Shown piece by piece: positions 54,640 to 64,000 of a DNA stretch of 64,000 nt. Under the pieces are notes generated by a model, which did not search any database, was not told where the DNA came from, and saw nothing but the letters and a program-made list of their open reading frames with translations. Origin of the DNA: Strix aluco (taxonomy: Eukaryota; Chordata; Aves; Strigiformes; Strigidae); the NCBI RefSeq assembly GCF_031877795.1, contig NC_133933.1, positions 3,284,632 to 3,348,631 of the forward strand, given 5' to 3'. The position numbers and the translations under genes were made by a program. How positions within the stretch are numbered: position 1 is the stretch's first letter; each line of letters starts with the position of its first letter.

Positions 54640-55010
54640 GCTTAGTGAAGTGTTGTCAGTGTGTGACACTGGCAACTGTTGTTTGTGAGATGAGGATAAT
54701 AAAGATAACTGTCTTTTTGGTAAATCTGTCTTGGAATTTGACTGATAAAGCTATATCACTACACTCACATCAGGCAGTAACATTGATAGAGGTAAAATTT
54801 GATTTTCAAATATCAACCTTTGTCTACTAGCAACATGGTAAGGAAAATGGATCATTTTGATCATTCTAAATGCAATTTGTTCAGTTCTTTTCAAGCATAT
54901 AATCCCAATACAAAGGAAGGATTTTTGTTAGGGCATTTTTCAATTCAAATGGAACAAAAGTGCAGACCACTTGGAGGTTGAATTATCACTTGCAGCTGCA
55001 CTGATAAAAG
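54640..55010. promoter_or_regulatory. Candidate conserved noncoding block
   Basis: About 370 bp of repeat-free AT-rich sequence with dense core motifs: two GATAAAG words (54744 and 55000 area), TTGATTTTCAAATATCAACC, TTTTGATCATT and TGCAATTTGTTCAG. Its texture resembles developmental enhancers, but no conservation data are available here. Confidence 0.2.
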
Positions 55011-58000
55011 AGCAAACACTAAATGCCTCTACAGTTCTGAATGCTTTAGAGGCAATGAAGTTTCTCTAAAGCAGCTGCTTTCTTCACTGTTATCTGGTTT
55101 CTCATTGAAAGCAGTATCTCTCTCCTTCCTAGGGCATTCCTACATCTGTCTTATGCACGTAACACAGGCAAGTATCAACAATGGGGAGAAGATCAGTTTA
55201 GTAGTCTGGTATCTGTTTCCAGAGGGGTGTCATGCTATTATCATTAGGCTGTATCTTCTGGCTCAAGTGTATTCAGAACAAATCAAATTATCAGTTGTGA
55301 TTTGTTATATTGTCTAGGGTGATGGACTTTCAGTCTCTTCATTCTGAATAGCAAGTACAGAATATATCTGTAAGTAATAAGTATATTTATCTTCTGGAAG
55401 AAGAGACAAATTGAATGGGTAAAATGGGGTATTTTCCTGCTTTCACCGATACTTGGAACATGTACCATACTGCCAACCTCTGCTGTGTTTCCAGCATCCA
55501 CCTTGTTATGAAATCCATCTGGTTTTATTTAGTATTGGCCTTTTTTTTTTCCCCGTGGCCACCAACACAGATAGAGATAATGAACTAAAAAAGCATGTGT
55601 GAACTCAGCCTCCTGGACTCCCAGTAGCAAAGATCTTGGTGTTCATAGAGAGTCAGAAGAGAGAGGACTCCTCAGCAACCTCAGATGCAGTGTTTTCCTT
55701 AAAGAAGCAGTAGTGTCTCCACTTCTGTTCCACTCCCATTCATTTTCACCTCCCTGCTGACAGTCGCTATCTACAGCCTGGAGGTAAGCCAACACCAGTG
55801 CCACTTTGTGAGTCAAGTGTCAGGACATGGCATGGAGTGATAGTGCCTGAAATCTTCCTGGGCCCTTAGAGATAACAAAGCCAGGTGCTCTTGAGAGCCG
55901 AAGTTCAATTCCCATCACCTTCCATCAGGCTTGGAATCTCAAAAGGGCAAGCAGTGAGGCAGCGTGTGTTGACAAGTCAGAGAAGGGGTTTGCTCTGAAC
56001 ATTGACTTTCTGAGGAGCGGGAGAAGGTTGGCTGTATACACACACTTGCTAGATACTATTCTTACACATGTAACTGGTTTGAAGGGGCCACTTCTGCCAT
56101 ATCTGGGTACTGTAACCGATAGACGTAACAGATAGTGAGGACCTGGAGCCAGGGTCCCTACTGATGTAAATCAGCGCAGTGTTGGGTCTAAGTAGGCTGA
56201 CCAGCAGCCTGGTCACGTGCAGCATGTGCTGTAGCGTACATGCACAAGTACACCACTGTGGAGAGGTTAATAAGCATTTAGACCTCTTGTTAGCACCAGT
56301 CCACACGCACTCCCATATGGCCGAGGCCCTTGTCAAAGCAAAGCTGTGCCCATCATCTCTTAAGATATGTTATGTTTTATCAGCTATCGGCAAAAAGTTT
56401 ATGGTGAAATCGCCGATATTATTTTTACAGATAGGCAAAACAAATAGTCCTCTGGTTTATTTGCTGAAAAATCAGACTCAGTTCAACTTGAAACTGTTTG
56501 CAGTCAACCTTGTCAAACTTGGCAAACAATTCCGATTGAACTTTCCCACCCTGGAAACAATGGGTGAAGTGAAACCTGTCATTTCGGCCTTTTTTAACAT
56601 GAAATGTTTAGGCCTTGTTTCGAAATGGGGTTCCAAGATCAGGTTCAATTAAACTTAATAAAAAAACCCCCAACCCTCTAAAAGTAAGGAAGCACCCACA
56701 AATAGAAAAAAAACACTTGCCAGTTGTGAACATAATGAAACATTTCTTTCAGTCTGAAATGCGTTTTTCTCTCAAATTTACCTTTTGACAAGAAAACAGA
56801 GACATTTTTGTTTGAGTGACCCTGAACAATTAGAATGAATAACCAGGAGAAGTATTCCCTAGCTCATTCCCTGGTTCAGGCTCTAGTAGATGATGCCTGT
56901 GTGCTGATGCTAATGGATGAGGTTTTGTGGGGGCTTACTTGGTGCTGAGGAAGCAACGTTATCTAGTCCGAACTATCTCGATGTCACCAGCTTAGTGCTG
57001 TAAATCACCCTCAGGACTCCAACCGGTTGTAATGGCAGTGCTGGGACAGTGATGTGGTGGTGCATTTTCTTGATGTCCCATTTGCTTATATTTTGCATGA
57101 GGGAGTGAGGGTATCCACCGCATTTTTATCAGATAATGCCATGAAGCAGGATAAATGAGGGGAAATGGAAGAAAGAAACATTTACAACCCATCACCACAG
57201 CAGAAATTTGCCTCAGTGAAAATGAGACCCAGGGGACACATATAAAAATAACTTAGGATATGTTTAGTTAAAATAAGACTAAATCTCAGCATTTTGGCTA
57301 AGCTAAGTGGAAGAATCAGATACTAACTGTACATCTGCAGCCAGAAATATTTTGGACATGGACCTGTTAAATGATCAAATGCGTGTTATGTGTGGAACCT
57401 TGTTTAAATCTCAATGTTAATACCACTCAGAAGATTTACAGAAACTGTTTGGTTCTTAATACCTCTTCTAAAGATATATCTCTACAAGCCAAGTGTGTTT
57501 ATTGCTCAATAATAAACAGTGTCGACAGGAAACTCATACAGAGTAAACATGATCCTTATGTTTTACTTCTGCGTTTTCATACGAGGTCAATGCTCTGCTA
57601 TAGCTTTCTTCTCCCAAATTCTTAGTAGTTCAGTTTAGATGCTTCTTCAATGATACGTGTCATCAAAGAGTAGAAAGAGCTTAATTTAGTAATACGCTTT
57701 TTAGGCCTGTGAAATATTTAACTGGTGAATAATTCCACAGAAACATCTTATATAAACAGGCATCTTTATTTATTTATATTCCCAAAATGGCTGGCACTAG
57801 TTTAATTCCACTGACACTAATACAAACTGTTTTCTTCTAATATGATAAGCATTATGTTAACTAAAGCTAGGTAAAATTAAATGTTGGCAGTATATCTTGT
57901 TCATATTTTCCTGTTCAAAACGTTTGTGATGAAAGACAACCTTCTTACTAGATTAGAAACAATACTTTAACAAATTTTTTTTTATTAAAAATAGACATGT

Positions 58001-61000
58001 TAATCTTGTGGAATTCTGATATTTAGTTCTACTTCCTTTTCTCCTTTGTTGATACTGGATGCAATTGAACAAGGGCATTAGAAAGTTTCAGTAGACAAAA
58101 GAAAGTCTATAAAACTTTTTTAAAAAAAAAAAACCCAAGAAAAACCCAACCCAACAAAAAGTAAGAAAAAGATGAAAAAGAAAAATAAAACAGAAAAGAT
58201 AGTCAGCAACAGTGATGTTAGACTTGATATGAAACAATAAGAAAGGACAAAAATGTAATAGATTTCTATGTTTTTAAAAGTTATAAACATTTTATAATTA
58301 ACATTTAATTTTTATAAGAAATGTTGTTTTGTAAATATTTTAAACAGTAATTAATTCCATTATGGAATAAAAATTGCTTCAAAATCCCCTGCCTCTATCT
58401 AGAACTTTTGTATACCGTAGATTTCCAGCATCTTTTAGTTGGGCCTCAAAGGATCAATGTTTAACTAGGGAGAGCATCTTACCCTTTTTTGGGTTTCTAT
58501 TTGTTAACTAAAATTTTTTTCTTTTCCATTTTTAACTGAAGCATTATAAATTTTGTAAGTTCTGCGAATTCTTGGAACCAAACAGGACTTATTTCCACCC
58601 TGTGTCCTGCTGGAATTCTTTGAACCCTAATGAACAACTGTATAAGTTGTAGGAACCACTTTATAAGATCCACAACTTGGGACCATTCTGTGTTTATGTT
58701 TAATTTTCTTGTACCTCTGCTCTTTAAGAAACAGAAGATTCACAACTTCTTTTTTAAGAAGATGAAATAGACGAATGTGTATCAAAATAATAATATTTTA
58801 CAAACTTCCATCTTTTCAGCTTTACAGAGATTAAGTTTGTGCTGACTGTCTTAGTTGGACACCAGTAGAGCCAGTTACAAGACTGTTTAAAGAAGAAGAA
58901 CGCAAATTGAATAGAATCTCAGAATATCTTTGGCTTGTAAAAATCACTGTGTAAATTTATGTCAGGAAGCAGGTCTTGCCCTATTTATTATTTGGTGTTT
59001 AAATCATAGCACGCTTGTGTCTCAGCCTTAACAGCTATGCCTGCATTAAGGGATGCCCCGTGGTAGGAATGCACCTGTAGACAAATTGATGCTGAAGAGC
59101 AGATGCCCACAGCGTATGTGGCTTGAGGGTTTCACTGTAGATGTAGTGTGGACCAGTAGCCTTAATGTCATTTAAGAGTTGCAGCACATCTTCTGGTTTA
59201 CTTTCATGAGAAAGAATTCAGTTCTTGAGCCCCGAGTCTGGGAACCAAGGCATAGCAAATGAACACAACTGAAAGATTTGTTTCAGGAAGATACTTGCTG
59301 ATTAGCATTAAAATGCTAGCATAGACACACCCAAATTAGTTGGAAATGTCAAAGAAACTTCCTTTCAGTTGTCTCTATAATTAACTAGGTTTCTTCCAAT
59401 TGCAGACTGGTGGTTTTAGGGTAAAACAGAAACTACACAGGCTGAGAATTGATTTTTCTCTGGTGTTCTCTGAGCTTTCCTGAATTTGTAAGCCGATGAT
59501 CTGTCTTTCCACTGCCAGAGCTGTTGACTGGTTGCTGAGGAGCAAGTTGTGGGGGGCTGAGAATGATGAAAGAAGGGGGAAACAACCAGACTTGAGATCT
59601 GAACCTTCCTGTGCTGAATTTGTTCCTTTGTTGAAACCTGTATCTGAGCTGCTGTACAGCTGAGGTTCTCTATTGCCGTCAAAGGTGTCAAAGTTCTATT
59701 ATTATGTACTCCCTACTGAGCCTTTAATTTTTCCTCTCAGTCCTCTGGCTGATGCGAGGGGATGATTTGGAGCAACTTTTCTGGTTCCCATGTACATTTG
59801 AAGCAGCAAAACTGTCTTTTCTTTATGATGCAACAGCTGGAGCCTACTTCTTATGAGCTTTTACTTCTGCTGATAGGGAGTGATTGTGGTGTTAGTGACA
59901 CATGTCAGGGTGTTTGGGTGCTGCTGAAGGTAAAGCCTGCAGGCAGCGATCTCCTTAGGGGTGTTGTGACCTGAGTTTGAGAACAAACACAAAAAACTTT
60001 GTGCAGGTATTAAAATCTCATGCTTTGTAAGTGCCAGTTGTGATTTTTTTTCTTTTTTAAAAGTTAAAACAGCTGTATGAACTCCAAACTCAGTGATGTG
60101 AGTGAATACAAGTGTTCTAAACTGAGTTTAGAGGGCTGTGGTCAGAGGGAAAGCTAGTCCTGCTGCTAGTTTAAACTAGGAGAAGCAAGAAGGAAGAGAA
60201 AACAGTTTGCTTGAAGTCATACAGCCAGGCTGTGGCCTGGTGTACGCTTGCGACTGCTGTGTTCACTGTACCCTGTCTGACCTTTCTTGAATGCCATGGC
60301 AGAGTTCAGCTCTAAGTTTTTTAGCTGTTTTCATTGAGAAGATGGGTTTGAAGGTAACGACTGGTTGTTGGTGTTGATAACCGATCACCTGGCTTTTTCT
60401 GAAGAAAGACCAATTATCCCTGTGTCTCCAAAGCAGCAGGTAGCTCAGTCTATAAAACCTTGTACTGGGTGATTTCCTGAACCATTGAATACCAGTGGAA
60501 AAAACTCCTTGGAAGACTAGTTCTGTCTCCTTTGTCATTGTCTCTCTATGGAGCAAACACAAACTCTTCCCTCCTGTTTAATTTTTTTTTTCTGATCAGT
60601 ATTTTTATTCTACAACTCCCCACCTTTCTGGTTCCTTTTCTGCTCTATGAGAAACTCTGGGGGTCATGCCTCTGCCTGATCCTGTCTTTTCAGGGATCAT
60701 TGGAGGTAGCATTTCCAGGAGCTTGTTTCCTCTTGCTCCTTCTACTAACAGAACAGTGCTTTGCAGGGCCCTCATACAGTGCTTTTTCATCTCAGCATCC
60801 ATTGGGCATTACCCAGGCATCTCCTAGCTTTCTGCTGTTAGTCAAGGAGTGTTCAGCAGAGGTGGTCTTGCCTTTGAAGAAATAAAGAATTCCTTGTTCT
60901 GGGTTATGGGTGTGAAATAAGGATATTAAGTGTTGGGTATGGCATTTGCCTATTCCAACAGATTGCTTCCAGCAGGGCGTTGTGGCATAGAGCATCAGCA

Positions 61001-62479
61001 CAACATATGTTATGGCATCACATGGAAGGGAGAGCCTGTGGGGCTGGTCTTTAAGGGATTTGCAAAAGAAAACTAAAGGTGTGTTTAAATTTACTGTGCA
61101 GTCAATATCACCTTTACCTTGTTTATTTTAGGTTTCAGTGCATAACTGTAAAGTTTTTGAATTGCTTAAACAATTATTTGCTGGTCACTTTTAACATACT
61201 TACTGTTCTTTTGCACTTGAGAAGCTAAATATCATTACCTTTCACTGGTACAGATTTTTTCCCCACATGAAATGCTAAAAAAACTTCTACAAAAGGGCGC
61301 CTGGGAACACTTAAAGGCATTTATTATTCAGATCTATTTTTAACCACCTAATGCCCTCTTAAAAAAAAAAAAGCGCTCCTCTTAACTTTTTCAAACTGTC
61401 CATCTTGAAAGAACTTTATTTTTTACATCGTGTATTAAATATATTCTGGGAAAAGTGACAGCTTCTGGACGGCCAACCATGCAATTAGCTAATTCCTTGA
61501 GCTATCTAAGGCGGGTGCAGTTTCCAACATAGTCATCTTCTCAGATAATACGATTTCTACTTGAGAGTTAACTGGTTCAAACGTAGTGTATTTTGCAAGG
61601 GATTTGATATCTGACATGTTTCTTCTGTTTTGATCAGTGAGTTTATCAATATGAATGTCTTCTGACAGAGTTAAATAAATTGAAGGTGTCCTCACTGAGA
61701 ATTTGTGGACTATTTTCAAAAGTGGTGAAACTGAAAACCCCCTCATCCTTCTGTGTGAAACACAGAGCCTTGTGCTGGAGCTCCCGAGTGCTGAGGTCAG
61801 TCCTGGCCTTATTAAAGTCAGTGGCAACGTTCCCATTGACTTCAGCAGAGCCAGAATTTCACCCTTTATTTTTATAATTCCTTAAGGGGATCTTTGGGGA
61901 GAGGAGGCAGGAAAGTATGGCTTTAATGCTAGCGAAAGGAGCCTGGACTCATGCATAGGGCTCAGTAGATGATGGAAGTCTGGCCCATTCAAAATGGTGT
62001 CTGAGGGTAGGGCATAGAGTCAAGTTACTTGCTGGTGGGGGTCTGTGCAGAAAGTTATCAGAGGGGAATGACTTGAGGAAGACGGGACAGTCAAGGAGGT
62101 GGTGGTGACATATTCAGAACGTAAGGATTGTGATGTAGATTATAGGAAGAAAATAAGGGGTCATCAAACACAAAATAATAGAAAACCCATAATGGGCTAA
62201 AAAGGAACAGAAACTTGGAGTGGATGTAACACTGGATATAGCTCTGTTCATAAAAAGTTATTTTAAAAGTGCAAGGAAAATGTAAAAATAAGTAAGTGCA
62301 GCTGAAACTATAGTGCAGAGCTGTGGAAGAGAGTTTGCAACTCGGTGCTGCCTGGAGGTGTGCAGATCATGCTTGATGTTTAGGAATACCTGGGCTGAAA
62401 TTCTTAAAATACAGAATTATGTGCAAATCCTTGATCTATTGTGTGACCTCCTTATCCTTGCCAGGTAGTGCAATGTGCC
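55011..62479. other. Gene-desert sequence, nothing coding recognised
   Basis: AT-rich with homopolymer runs (58121-58132). The open frame at 56179-56652 (157 codons) and the hydrophobic frame at 60532-60885 lack recognisable domains. Parts of 56440-56650 and 61790-61860 ('cccattgacttcagcagagccagaatttcaccc') resemble degraded ancient amniote repeats. Confidence 0.5.
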
Positions 62480-62499
62480 GATCTCAGTATGAAGCCTTT

Positions 62500-62645
62500 T
62501 TATTCTCTGAAATTCAAGACTGGACTATGCAAACATATAAATGGGATTAATGAATGCAGCTCATTACCGGCTCTTGATTGAGACCACACATGATGATAAT
62601 CAATCACTTTGGAGTGCTAATGGCTTTGGGTGACTGACCCCTAAC
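62500..62645. promoter_or_regulatory. Candidate enhancer-like block with clustered homeobox motifs
   Basis: Within about 120 bp: octamer-like ATGCAAA (62527), GGATTA (62544, OTX/PITX type), TTAATGA (62547), TCATTA (62561), TTGATTGA (62575), ACCACA (62583, RUNX type), TGATAATCAATCA (62594, PBX/HOX type) and CTAATG (62617). Repeat-free. On the presumed BMP2-facing side of FERMT1. Motif clustering alone is weak evidence. Confidence 0.25.
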
Positions 62646-64000
62646 CTAGTCTTTGATGGCCATCTTGTCAGGGACACTGAGCAGAGAGCTCTGGACAGCG
62701 TCCACTGCTCTGTAAAGTGGTCCAAGAAACCCTGGCCAGATGCATGCGTTGACTAGAGAAATGATGTATGCTCCACAATACAAATTGCCTCTACACTGAG
62801 CTTTTTCTTCCTGCAGCGACAGAAGACCAACTTGGGTTGTGCCAAGGAGATTTTGATGAGGAGGCCCTGTGAAGAAAGAGATAGGAATTGCGTAAAGGAG
62901 GGGGTGTTAGGGTAAAAGTCCAGCTGAATTTCCTTTGGCAGCAGGGTCTGGTGGAGGTGTTGGTGAATTACTTCAGATGGCAGTTCCCTGGTGTCATGCT
63001 GAGGAAGGATGGCAGATGAAACTACTGGATGCTATAGCCCTGACTCCCCAGGGTGCCAGTGTGCCTGTGTCCTGGGACAGCTCGGTGGTGCGAGAGCTGT
63101 GAGTAGGGGAGTGCTGAGAGGTGCCCCAGGTTCGTCAAGCCTTGAAGAGTCAGCCTGGCTGCCTGGTAGTGTCCAGTCTGTCTGCGGGCATGGCTGGGTC
63201 CCACTGTCTCCATCTTCAGTAGACTTGTAGGAGCATGGCATACATTTCCATGTTGTCCTGACACTGTATGTCCTACTTACTTCCCAAGGAAAATTAATTT
63301 TTAACTACATCAGGACTGAAAAGATCTGTTCACTTTAGATTTGATAAATCCTAATGATTGGTTTCAATTGGCTGTAATAAAAATCAGCAGATGGAATATA
63401 TTTTGTAGACAGCACATCATCTGAAGCAGAATAGTTAGTGCTGGACTCTGAGAGGAAAAAGGACTGTGGAGAAAGATTTGCAATGGAAGCCTGGGCTGGA
63501 GCCTCTCATCCAGGGAATGAGGTTGTACAAGGGGACTCAGGCCTTGCTTCTCAGCTGAGGTTCCCTGTTCCCTGCTGAACGTTAACCCTGACTTCTGTGC
63601 TGGTCAACTCTGCAGTAGCTGAGGGTGAGCCAGATTTCCCGTCCTCCCTCCAACCCGGCCCCAAAATATAGACCCTTTTGTTTGGACTAAAAATTACAAA
63701 TTCAAGTGGTTCATTTTGGAATAGTGAGATAAATTAAAAACAGCTGGTCCTGGAATGGCTGAAACGAGTCAGGTTCCTAGAGCATTTGTATTCACGGCTG
63801 AAAGTAGGTTTTTGGAGAGTCCTCTGAATGCAGGTTTGTTGCATCGCAGAAGGTAGGGTGTTCGGAGTAACAGCCAGTGTTTTATAGCAGTTGCCTGTTC
63901 CCTGCTGAGACGTTGTTATCATTTAGTTGTATCACCTCTGATTATCTGTCCATTCACTTCTATTTGTTACTTTGTCATAAATAATAAGAATCACAAGGAG
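62646..64000. other. Noncoding stretch at the right edge
   Basis: GC-richer at 63000-63240, where short frames open on both strands; no domain, repeat or gene recognised. Confidence 0.5.

Noticed and set aside
56179-56652. 157-codon plus-strand open frame
   Set aside because: No recognisable domain, no splice context, and part of it resembles a degraded interspersed repeat.
60532-60885. 117-codon hydrophobic plus-strand frame that looks like a membrane protein
   Set aside because: Hydrophobicity comes from pyrimidine-rich DNA; no conserved motif and no Kozak or splice support.

Overview
This is a stretch of vertebrate nuclear genome, most likely from a bird. It holds a multi-exon gene with GT-AG introns, a CpG-island promoter and CR1-type LINE fragments. 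Recent repeats are sparse and the introns are compact. CR1 also occurs in turtles and crocodilians, so 'bird' is an inference and the species cannot be named.

The left third (about 1-20,700) is one gene read from the minus strand: FERMT1, encoding kindlin-1. Thirteen coding exons were found by eye. All splice in consistent phase and give residues 1-620 with no stop or frameshift. Only the last exon, about 57 residues completing the F3 domain, lies left of the window. The expected total of about 677 residues and the 15-exon structure (one noncoding, fourteen coding) match human kindlin-1 as I recall it. Exon 1 is noncoding and sits in a CpG island at about 20,160-20,920.

The right two thirds (about 21,000-64,000) contain no protein-coding gene that I can support. 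In other vertebrates the 5' side of FERMT1 faces a large gene desert leading to BMP2, and this part fits that picture. It holds homopolymer runs, small tandem duplications, two CR1 remnants (about 47.0-47.5 kb and 48.4 kb), degraded sequences that resemble ancient amniote repeats, and a few blocks with clustered transcription-factor motifs.

Two splice-bounded blocks on the plus strand just beyond the CpG island (22,780-23,011 and 25,799 to about 26,098) form a coherent candidate for a divergent long noncoding RNA sharing the FERMT1 promoter. The second block carries a poly(A) signal followed by a GT-rich element. This is a prediction from sequence signals only.

I found no CRISPR array, tRNA, rRNA, intact transposon or previously undescribed multi-gene system. 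The most notable points are a GC-AG intron in FERMT1, the candidate divergent transcript, a NotI-site-rich minisatellite in the promoter island, and an intronic inverted repeat.
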